Shown here in pieces: positions 11,987 through 22,466 of a DNA stretch of 64,000 bases. Source of the stretch: Raffaelea ambrosiae. Taxonomy: Eukaryota; Ascomycota; Sordariomycetes; Ophiostomatales; Ophiostomataceae. Location of the stretch: the NCBI GenBank assembly GCA_002778195.1, contig PCDI01000011.1, forward strand, positions 736,362 to 800,361. Direction: 5' to 3'. Below the pieces are notes generated by a model. It was not told the DNA's origin. It searched no databases and saw only the letters and a list, made by a program, of their open reading frames with translations. Both the position numbers and the translations under genes were made by a program. Numbering within the stretch: the stretch's first letter is position 1; each line of letters begins with the position of its first letter.

Positions 11987-14826
11987 CTAAGTTCGCACGG
12001 TGCCTTTGCCGAGCGTCAATTGGCCGAGACTGAGCGTTCTAGGCGCTCTTTTGCGGCCTGGCGTGTCGTCGGCTCTACTGCTTCCCTTGACGTCCTGCCG
12101 GCTGGTATCGTCCGTCGTGCCGTCGTAATCGCTGTAGTTGTTGTAGTCCCCTTCGCTCATCTGCGGTGAGCGCACTTCCTCCAGCGGCGTCTGGAAACCC
12201 TCCGATTCCGTCTCCGCCTCATAACCCTTTCCGAGGGGCGGGGAGGCGTTTTCCGACTTGAGCCCCGTGGCGGTGCGACTGCCGCTGCCGGTCGCTGCCG
12301 CTGCCCGTTCGCGCAGGTTCGTCGCGCTCAGTGTCGCCAGAGGCTCGCGACTCGTCTTCGCCTTGGGCACCGGGTCGCGCACCATGGCAAACATGGTCGT
12401 CGACAGCGTGTTCACCCGGTCGTTGAGCTTTTTCACCTGGGCCTCCAGAGTCTGCCGGATCGCACGCTCCGAGTCGAGCTGTGTCGCGAGGTCGGCCGTT
12501 GAGGCCGATGAGCCAGGCGAGCCAATCGTTGGAAGGCTGGTCACGCCCCGCACCGTCGAAGTCGACGTCGGCCGAAGACTGCCGCTATAAGGCCCCATCG
12601 CAGATGCGGGAGAAAGGCCCGTGGTCGGCGCCGGAATCGAGTGCGACTGTGTGGCCGAGCTGGACGGCGGGTGGAGCGATCCGACATAGGTCTGCCCATC
12701 GCCAAAGGACCCGTGCGACGGCATATCCGACTCGACAGAGTAGGCCGAGTGGCGGCTGCTGCTGTACTGAGAGGAAGCGGCGAGAACCGGATACAAGGAG
12801 GAGCTGCCCCCTTGGGCTTCGCTCGTCACGAACGACCGCGGAATGGGCGGGACACTTGGGATTCCAGAGGCTGATTCCGGCGACTGCGGAACCGAACGGG
12901 GTATCTGGTCGGCAGGTGGCGTGGCCGCCAAGGGCGTGTTGAAGCCGGGCACCGCGTGGCACAGCTGGTCCACCAGCCGCTCCATCCGCTGCATGCGGTT
13001 CTCGAGCACGCCCAGGCGCGAGTCCAGGGTAGCCGCCTGCGTGATCTTCATGCCCGAATAGGCTCCAATATTGGTCAGGTTGCCAAACGAGAAAGGCTGC
13101 GGAGGCGTCCTCGGCGACTTGAGCTGCCGCGGGTCCTGCTGTTCGATGGGCGTCTCCGGCGGGCTCTGCAGAGACAACGACATGGCGGCAAGATCTTTGT
13201 CCTCTTCAGCATCGCGGTCTTGAGATGCCACCTCGGATGCCACCACGGGCGCTCCTACGGCCTCCACCTCTACTTCGGCAGCTCCTCCACGTTCGATCCG
13301 GTCGTCTGCCACATCGCTCGCCGCACGCTCGTCTTCGGCGTCCACATACTGAGCCGAAGACACTGGCGACAAAAAGGCCGGGTCGTAGCTTTCTCGCCAG
13401 TACCGAATCTCGTCGCTGCGTCGCCGTGACGATCCCTGGTCACTGACAATATCCTGGATGCCCGATAGGGACCTTGAGCGCCTCCGGTGGCCGAACTCGC
13501 TGCCCCCCTGCACGTCGGACGTGATGGCCCGGCCAATGTCGTCCGCGCTGTAGGCGCCGGCCTGGCTGCTACCAGCAGCGCCGCCATGGTTGTACCCCAA
13601 ACCAAGACCAATGCCGTGGATCCCGTTGTCCACGCTTCCGCCGATAATGAGGCCGGCCGCCGAGATTCGGTGGTGGCTGCTCCCGCGTCCGTGCACACTC
13701 ACCGGGCGAGGCGACAGACCGGAGAACTCGCCTCCCCCGTTGAACACATCCCCGAGACCAGCACGTCCCTGTCCAGAAAACAGTACGCGGCTGGCTGCGG
13801 TGGCTGCCCGGCGCCGACCGTCCACGTCCGGCGTGTCTCTGCCCGCTGGGAATGGGCGACTGGACCCGGCCACGGCCGTGAGCTCGCCCGCCGCAACAGA
13901 GTGGGACCGCAACGCCCGGTCGTACTCGGTGATGGGCAGCGACGAAGTGCGGTGCGGCTGGTTTCCGGCTGCACGGCTGAGAATGGTTGGATCCTATTTC
14001 GTTTGAGCCAACAGTCAGAAATCACCACGGGAAAGACGAATACACAATGCACCAAAAACACAGGAAGAGAAAATGGAAATACCGAGCGCACACTGCGGTG
14101 CTGCGGAGTCCGCTCCCGGTTGGTGGAGGCTGGGCTCGGGGAGGGCTCGCTGTGGGCTTTCTTGCGGCGGCCAAAGAGTTTGCTGAAGGCGCCGCGAATC
14201 GTGGACTGCTTTCTCTGCGGCTTGGAGCTGCTGTGCCCGCTCTGTCCGGTTTCGGAAGTGCCACTCACTTGCGAATAACGCAGAGTGCTGGAGCGGTTCG
14301 TGGCTTGCCGTAGCCCGGAGCCAGTTGCACTGGCACTTGCACTGGCACTCGGGGCTAGGCTCCCCGACGACGGACTGGGGCCGCGCCGGTGGGATTGCTG
14401 GGATTCAACGGCGAGGGATCGATTTAGTGCCATAGGGCTGGGGGTGACCCTTGATGGGGGTGTGACCGCGTCGGACTGGCTGGGAATGATGGCCGGCTCG
14501 GGACTTTTGTATCTTGTTGTTGCTGTTGACGGCCCGGACTCGATGTCCAGCATGGACTTGCGGACTGAAATGTCCTGTTGGTCTTTCGAGACTGCCTTGG
14601 CGACCCGAGATGGAGACCGGCGCTTGGGGATGTCATCGTCTTCTTCTGGCGACTGGCGCGAGATGTCAACGGACGGGATGGGACTGGAAACCGGAAGCTG
14701 TGTCGGATCCAGGGGATCATTGATAGGTATCGGCGCGGAGATGCGGCCCCGGATGGACTGACGACCACTTCTTGGACGGTCCGTGCTGGGGCCGGCCCCT
14801 TGCTTGAACAATGCGGCCTTCTTCAT
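11987..14826 (-). CDS. Large low-complexity coiled-coil protein of unknown function, 916 aa, two exons
   Basis: Exons are 14826-14083 and 13993-11987, joined in phase 0. The start lies in CCCACCATGA. Splicing joins HRSVRS to DPTILSRAAGNQPHRTSSLP, giving one continuous frame; without it the protein splits into two out-of-register pieces. The N-terminal 200 residues are Ser/Pro/Arg-rich. A basic patch at about 204-225 (RKQSTIRGAFSKLFGRRKK) could bind membrane or nucleic acid. Two heptad-like segments are visible: about 560-595 (LGVLENRMQRMERLVDQL) and about 750-790 (ERAIRQTLEAQVKKLNDRV). The C-terminus reads LSLGQLTLGKG. Much of the rest is predicted disordered. There is no signal peptide, membrane span or enzyme motif. 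It resembles the many conserved hypothetical scaffold-like proteins of Sordariomycetes, but I do not recognise a family and propose no function. Confidence 0.85.
13994..14082 (-). other. Intron of the 916-aa protein gene (89 bases)
   Basis: Minus-strand donor GTATTT after CGCTCG and acceptor AAATAG before GATCCA, with CTGAC as a possible branch site. The donor is not the best consensus, but it gives phase-0 joining and an uninterrupted downstream frame. A second acceptor 17 bases further (CTCAG) would break the frame. Confidence 0.75.
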
Positions 14827-15112
14827 GGTGGGAGGACGGCTGTGGCAACCGATTCTACCACGCCGGGATCAGGGCCAGCTCTGGGAGTAAGGGAGCGTTG
14901 GTCTAGGCAGAAGACAGGCAGAGACGGAAGAACGAGAAAGAATGAGAAGGAGAAGAGAAAGAGAAAGAGGGGCCGGCTGGGTCACGCAAATCCATTGGGC
15001 ACCGGAAAGACGGGAAGGGAGCTTTGCTAGGCTGACAGGCAGATGTTGAAGCTACTGGCAAAAAGGAGACAAGACAGTGGCACAGGAGTAAGACACAAGA
15101 AGAAAAAGAAGA

Positions 15113-15144
15113 CAAACAAACAAACAAACAAACAAACAAACAAA
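15113..15144. repeat. (CAAA)n microsatellite
   Basis: About eight uninterrupted CAAA units followed by an A run. Confidence 0.95.
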
Positions 15145-16479
15145 AAAAGAGCGAAAGAAAACAGGGCAGGAGACGGCTGTCGATACTGGGGTGCTTTCAC
15201 AAGAGCTCGCCCTTTGCAACGTTCCCCCCTCCTTTTTTGCGAGTGCACATTGGTCAACGGCGAAGCTGGGAAGGATCACGAGAGACGCAAGGCCGGCGAG
15301 TGGGAGTGCGCCAAAAGTAGAGGAGACGACAGGGGACGAAGAAGAAAGTTATGGTCGGCGGCTGCTGGGGGCGATCATGCCAGACCAAAAGACGGACCAC
15401 TCTCTGTTTCCGGCACCTGGCGGAAAGAGAGTATTATACGATCCGGGCAGGCCAGCAGCAGGGAAATGGTGAGAAAGCCAAGATATATGAAGAGAGGGGA
15501 GAGGGGCGCAAGAGAAGAATGAACAAAGAGGGCCAAAAAGAAAGATGCAAGAAGTAAATAGGGGAAAGGCAGAGAGGTCCGTCTTAGTATATTAACTACA
15601 TGTAAGATACAGCAAGCAACATTACATATCAGAAAGAGAGGGCATAAGGGCGCGCGCAGGTGCCCGCAGCGCAGCATGGACAGACGCAGGAGGAGCATGG
15701 GGCACCCTTGCCAAAGCATCGCGTATCATAATGACTAGCACCTGCGACGGGGGAAAATTCGCGGGAGGAGAGGGGCGTGTGTGTGTGTGGGTAGGGGTGT
15801 GGTGGGGAGAGGGCGAGAAGAGGAGTTCGCGGTTCCTGTCTGGCTGAGGAGCCTCTGTTGGTGTCGAAGATCAACGGACGCCTAGTGGCCGGCATGACGA
15901 GGAGGGCCAAAAGCAAGGCCGCCTAGGGTAGCTAGGACAGCAAGGCTCAGCAGCTTGCACATCGCACGGCGTATTCTAAGAGGGCGAAGAGCGAGAGAAG
16001 GAGACTCGCACAGAGAACAGCCCCGAGGGCAGAGAGAATTTCCGGGCCAGAGTAAGCACTTGCTTGGCTTTGTGCTCTCGGAGAATGCGTGGCTTCTTTT
16101 CTCGTTCTTTCTCGTTCTTTCTCGTCTGCTGCAGGTAAGTGGCCCGACATGGACGGACGTGATGGCTTGGCCAGTGAACAGCACCAGACAAGCCAGCTGG
16201 AACCAACGATTGTGCACACACGCACAACGGATACACGGCCAGACGCGGCGGCATCTCAGTGCCAGGATTCGTCCCGAGGGAAACACCCCCCCCTTTCTGT
16301 CATTGTCTCCAGATTGTGTCGACAGCCGTGTAGGACACCACAGGCCACACCCATGAAACAACGGGGCGGCGCCAATGAGAAGCTGGCCATGGAGATTCCA
16401 GAATTTGTGAGCGAAGCTCAGCATGCAGTGGGGATGCAGAGCATGCACGCAGGGGGCGTGCTGGTGGAAGAGTTGACAA

Positions 16480-16495
16480 GGGGGGGGGGGGGGGG
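16480..16495. repeat. G homopolymer run
   Basis: Sixteen consecutive G. Run length is likely to be uncertain in the assembly. Confidence 0.9.
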
Positions 16496-19400
16496 CTGAT
16501 TGCGGAATGTGGATAAACCACACAGGCCGCCGGGTCTGGATAGGTCGGACGACAGTGGAGCGAGAGAGGGGAGCCAAAAGAAACAGCCATCTGCCTCACC
16601 GTCGGAGGATCTGCCATTGCGTGTGGTCGCGCTTGTTGGTACTGTTGCAGCTGTGCACTGAGTCTATCCGACAACACGAGACAAGACACGAACTGCAGCA
16701 GCGATCCTCAGAGAAGCAACCTGGCGCGCGTGAGATGTCAACACAACTGACTGGTCCAGGTGAGCACAGAATAACAGAATAACACAAAGAAAACCCCCCA
16801 TACAACGCCAAACCTGCTGGCAGCTGCAAGGAGTCGGCCTGCCAATCTGCTTTTGCTGCACAAGACGTCGTATTGGGGGGTCAAATGCCACACACACTTG
16901 CAGGACGCGCAGGGCGCTAGGGAGAGTGGCCACCAATGCTCGCCGTTCTCGCAGTAGTGTGCCTCGAGTCTCTCCTGCTGGAGGTCTTCTTAACGTCATG
17001 AGTTTACCCAAGAGACACAGAGAGAGTGGGTGTGGGACGAAACGAGCGAGCTGTGAGTGGTGGCCCACAGAACAGCAGCCATCCAGACAAGACCGCCTAG
17101 GCTTGCATAGTACACATAGCACGCATTCATTTTTTTTTCTCCGGCGGCAAGCAGGCAATGCGCGAACAGGCGCGGGCACCACTTGCTGTCTGGCAGTAGC
17201 GTGTGCATGTGGCAGCTGAAGCCCGGGGGGGCAAAACAGAGTGAAGCTTTTTTTAGACGGTGGGTTTTGATTTTGTGTGTGCGTTCAGGGAGGGGGGGAA
17301 AACACCCCCAAGATGAAGATTCCAGTTCTGAACTACTAACTATGCTTTGTGCGGCACATTCCAAAATGGAAGGAACGACAAGCAACAGCAGATCTAGGGC
17401 AAAATGGCAAGGGCCTCTGGCTCGGCACAGCTGGGAGGCCGCACCGTGCCTTCTCTTTTGGTGCAATGATGGATAAAATGCTGGCGCACGAGAGCTTTCT
17501 TTGTACTGGTGGCCTCGTACCGGTGGCTCTTTCCCGAACGGGTGTCTGGAGTCCATAAAAAAATAGGGGGCCAATGGCATTGACCCCGCGTAAGTCGCGT
17601 TTTTCAGTGGTCTGGTGGGCGTGCGGCGTAGCTATGAGTACGAGCAACACCAAAATACACGTTGGTATTATCTTGCACCATTTTGTATCGGTGGGGAGCA
17701 ATAAGAGCGGGGCTCCCCTCTGGACGTACTGTGTAGTGGTGTCGAGCCATGACCCTCTCCAGCCATTCAGTGGCCACGAACGGCTTGAAGGAAAGGAAAC
17801 AAGGACGTGCAAAGGGACGGCGCAAATAGTGTCTGGTCGTGGGCGTCACAGGAACGACTCGAACGGACACCATAGGATGCCATGGGCTGCCATAGGCTGC
17901 CTGGAGAGGATCGACGTTGGAACTATTGACCAGTACTTTTGACGTTGACGATTCGTGTATGGACTATTCGAACCAACAGCCAGCAGATGGCCAAACACAG
18001 GGCAGCCGGGTCACCGCCTGTCGTGTTTCCGAAAGACAAACAAGCCGTCGACAGAGTCAACAAACGAGCGTCGTATCCAATGTCGAGGCTCCGTGCCGCA
18101 GCAAGAGCGGTCAAGAACAGATCAACATGCAGGTATGCGCATATGCATTCCATCTGCGGATATTCTGGATATTCTTCTCGGTCCGCTGTCGGTGCCTGCC
18201 TCTGCCTGCCTGCCTGTTTTGTCCTTGTTTTGTCTTGCTTTGCGTGCAGTCTGCATCGGTGGACACGACCGACCTCTTCCCCTTGGCAAGCTCGGTGGCG
18301 AGTGGATGCAAAAGAGAGGGTGTGCACGACACACGGGCATCGTGGGAACCTGCCGAAGCAGGCAAGCGATGCATTGGGAGGCCATGGTTAATATGTAGTG
18401 TGGGGCCCGCTGTATATACGACGAGGACTACGAGTATGTACTATGTAAGAGAGAGAATGCGTACGGTGGTTACACCGTAAGATACAAGACGCTCTTTCCT
18501 CTCCTGGCCGTCGTTCCTGTCCAGTTGGGAAGGTGCGCGACAACAAGGATGAACGTGCAGCCCGCTGTACACGAAGTGACGGCTTCTTTCCACAGACGGC
18601 AGGAAGTCATGGCCCGGCATGGGTAATTACGGTGTGCGAGTCTCCGTGCACTCTGTCACAGCTTCCGTCTTTTCTCTTCCGCTTCCTTCAAACACGTGCC
18701 TGCCCGGTCTTTTCTACGTTTTTATTTTTTATTTTTCTTCAGCCAGCAATTGCTAGCGCCACACATCGATCGACGCCTAGAGCTTGCGGCCCTCTTTTTC
18801 CTGCACACTAGCAGCACGCGGACTCACATCATTTTGGCCATGGCGGCCAGTCAGGAGAGAACAGCGTGGGCTACGGGTATCTCTTAAACTCTCGAGCCAT
18901 CCTCGAGCCATCCTCGAGCCCTGATCGTGGTCGCTTTGGACCCCAAGCGCGCCAGGCCACCCAAGAAAAAGCCTTGTCAGCAAACACAGCAACCATCGAA
19001 AAGAATAAAACAATTAAAAATGGCATTTAAAAAAAGCAGGCTCAGCTACTAACTATGTAATACCCAACACGCCGTCGCGTTTCTGTTACCAGGCTGTTCC
19101 CTGAAGCTCGTTTTGCTAGCGCCCGCCTGTCGTTCGCGAGCAAAAAGGGGAGATGCTGTGATATCGTGAACTACATACTCGTAATACGATGGCGGCCTCC
19201 CCATTCTCATCTTGTGGGCTCTCTTGGTTTTTTCCACCACCGGCGCGGGGCGAAACGGGAAAAAAAAAAAAGGGCATGGCACTTCCAAGCAGCGCCGCTC
19301 CGCCAGAACAGAGCTGGAGGTGATATGAGTACGGGTACGCCGTCTATCTTACACGGTAGTTCCTGCTCCTAAAAAAAGAGAATAACTGACTAGCTCTCCC

Positions 19401-20419
19401 GCTTTGACGATCGGCAGAGAGCACAATTCGGCAGCTGAGAGGAGAGGAGAATAGCAGACGGAGTGATATAGCCTCAAGCCCGGAACCGACCAAAGCCTTT
19501 GTCTGGATCGGAAATGCTTTCAGACCAGGGGAAAAAAAATAAGAACAAGGGACAGAAACAAGACGAGCCCAGCATCCGGGTTTGAAGGGAAGCCCCCCCC
19601 CCCTGACGGGAGTACTGCCACTCTTCAGTGGGTCTATTCTTTTCTTTCCTTTGGTTGTTTGGTTTGATCGTCTGTTCGTTTCGACCCCAAAGGACATAAA
19701 AAAACAAAGGGACCCCATCTCTCCTACGACAGGAGTCGTCCTCAGGGCTGACTGCCCGAGCGTTTGCCGTCGTATAAATGTCACAACATATAGAGCGGAA
19801 ACGGCCAAAGCGTTTTCCTTTCAATCTTTTGGGGGGTTCAATCCACCCTCCTTGTCATTAAGACAGGGACAATATTGGTTTGGGGGGTGGAGTGGAGGGG
19901 GAACAAAAAAAAAAAAAACCAAAGAGCAGGGCGGCCCGGTCACACATTCGCCCATGCATTTCGTGCTCATCACCGTATTATCCGACTTTTTTTTTTCTAT
20001 GGTCGTATTGCTTTGGCGCCTAGGACAAAACAAAAGAGTGTTCGCCTCCTTTTTTTTGGGCTTTGCATCGCGGGATGCATCTACGAGTACAGACGAGACA
20101 GGAACGCGCTCTCTGGTTCGATCCAGACAAAAGAGTGCGTGCTTGCCCTTCATGGCAGGTTGCCTTGATGGCGGATCCTCTGCTGGGGCCCTCTTGGACC
20201 TCTCTCGTCCTCTCTCGTCCTCTAGCTTCTCTTCGTACGGCTCGACCTGAGACAAGTCTTCTGTTGGCCGTTCGGCTGGCTGGTCTGATTCGTCATCCGT
20301 TGTTTTTCGTAGAGCGGCATCTCTTGCAGAAGGGGGGGTTATCTCTGCATGGCTGTAGATGCGGGTGTTGATGGAAATACACTCGCGATGCGAGCTCTCA
20401 TTCGCTGCCTGTCCATCTG

Positions 20420-20515
20420 CACGGCGTCCTGCGGCGTCCTCCGCTGTCCTGCGTGGGCCTGTGTCGTCCTGTGTCGTCCTGTGTTGTCCTGCGTTGTCCT
20501 GCGTTGTCGCTGACG
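20420..20515. repeat. Degenerate ~10-bp tandem repeat (GTCCTGTGTC-like)
   Basis: Successive copies of GTCGTCCTGT / GTTGTCCTGC at roughly 10-base spacing, about six to eight copies including degenerate ones at the left edge. Confidence 0.8.
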
Positions 20516-22466
20516 CGCATTAAACGTTGCCTCTTCGCTTGCCCTTCCTCTTCCTTCCTCCTGAGCCTCTTATCCTCTCTTCCCCGCCTAGATGCGCTAG
20601 ATTGATCCAGCCGATGATACCCCAGCCGTGGCCACAGGGCCAATTGAAGGTAGAGTTCGGCCTACAGAGCCGTTGTTCTCCCTCCCCTCCCCCTTTTTGT
20701 GGAGGAGCCCGCCCGGTTGCAGAGGAGGGATACGCATAAAACGTTTATGAAGGAGCATCTTGGACACGCACCAGATCCATCCAACATGGTATGTGCCTTG
20801 CTTGATTTTTTATTTCCCGCGCTTGCTTCTTCCTCTTTGCCAAGTGTCGGATGGCCAGCCCAGGAAATTGGAATACATGATTCGAACGGAGAACCGCTGT
20901 ACGTCAATGCATGTGTGTTGGTCGTGACTGCAAGTGTTTGCTGTCAGTTGCCGTCTCATGCCCCGACCTGCGCCTCTGTCTCTGCCTCGCTGTCTCCCCT
21001 TGCAACGCAGACAAGGGGGGACAGCAAGGTGGTCAGGGTGACGATGGTGATGCTTGGACAGCGAGGCAGTGTAGGATTGTGTCTCGCGGCCATCCGCGCT
21101 GCGACTTTTCTTCTCTCTTTTTCTTTTTCTCTTTCTTTTTTTTTTGTTATTTTATGCTTTTCTTCCTTTTTGGGTCATATCTTTGCTTCTTTGGTCTTGT
21201 ATTGCGCTTCCTCCTTTTTTGTTGCCCTCGTATTTTTTTTGCTTTTCCCATGCTGTTGACGGCCATTTTTGCAACTCTAACCCATCCACCTGAAACAGCG
21301 CCAAAAATGGAACAAACCCTCTTTTGTGTCTAATACCTGTCGTTACAAGGCACAATAAAGTCCAACCACATGACACGTGAAGGGAGAAAAGAGAGAAAAA
21401 AAAAAAAGCTGGACGCCTAGAATTGCTGCTAAGACTCGTTGAGAAAACCACCCCTGAATTTCTTTCACCTTTTTTTTTTTTCCTCACAGGGGGTGCAACC
21501 TAGGTTGACCCTCGGGGTCCCACCCTTTTCCCCTTGTGCGTATCTTACAACCATGGACCAGCGCCCAAGAGAGTTCAAAGTCCGTCGTTTCGTCCATTTG
21601 GGGGTTTCCACGACGCCAAAACGCGCATTGCCTTGTATGATGCTCTAAGATGCGCGCAAGAGAGGGAGAACCCCCCGGGGTTCGCAAACACTTAAGCGGG
21701 AAAGAATGCAAGTCCTCGTACATAGCACTCGTAGGCTCCGTTGGCCAGGGGTCCACGCGGGAAAAGAGTACACAGTACTCGTACTAACACACAGGTGCAT
21801 CACCTGCACCTGACCGGCTAGAAAATGCCCGATCGCCGGTCTTGCCGGCGCTGCAGTTAGTTCGTTCCGCCTTCGATTGTGTCCCTTCCGCCTTTCTGCT
21901 CCTTTCTCTCCCCAACTGCCATTTCTTGTCTTCTGCCTATTGTTGTAGTTGCCCCCCCTTGGTCTACTCTCCTTTGGCAATCCTCTCATTCCCAACTCGT
22001 ACGAGCTCGTCAGAGGCACAGTTCTCTCTTTTGTACGATCAGCAAACAGGAAACAAAAAGAAATCATGCGGTCCGAGGCGCATTGGGCGATAGAAAAGGG
22101 GGGGACCGGGGCGATCTCTACTGACTGATGTTGCGGTCGTAGTTGCTCCGTAGTAGTTAAAGATGCCATAAAGAGCCCCTTGTCCGCGAACCACCCCCCT
22201 GGCCAGCCCATGCGACCAGGTCAGGGCGTTTTCTGGCGCGTGCTCAAAAAGGAAAAAAAGGAAAAGAAAAGCACGCGTTCCTGAATGTGTTCCTGACTAT
22301 GCCTGGATAGTTCTGGCCGTTCCTGGATAGAGTGTCGTCTGGTGGGTTCCCGGGCTCCTCTTCCTGGCATGTGTTCATGGGCTGTTTCTTGGGGCGAAAT
22401 TTCCTGGTTTCCTGTGCATGAATGGGCGTCGATCCGAGATGCCGAACCTGGTTGTCTCCCGTCGGT

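Larger units (their letters stand above)
14827..22466. other. 7.6-kb intergenic region, no supported gene
   Basis: A CT-rich (minus-strand) tract at about 14905-14971 lies just upstream of the gene at 14826. Beyond it I see a microsatellite (15113-15144), a 16-base G run (16480-16495), short GTCCTGTGTC-type repeats (about 20420-20515) and TTCCTG words near 22280-22330. The dispersed words GTATCTTAC and TACGAGTA begin to appear here (15602, 18429, 18477, 19176, 20082, 21540, 21776). Open frames up to about 230 codons have no domain signature and overlap each other on both strands. Confidence 0.6.

Noticed and set aside
19828..19850. Possible tRNA T arm (GGTTCAATCC)
   Set aside because: The five-base stem does not pair and no cloverleaf can be drawn.
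20085..20115. Possible tRNA B box (GGTTCGATCC)
   Set aside because: The stem around it leaves a six-base loop and there is no matching A box, anticodon arm or acceptor stem.
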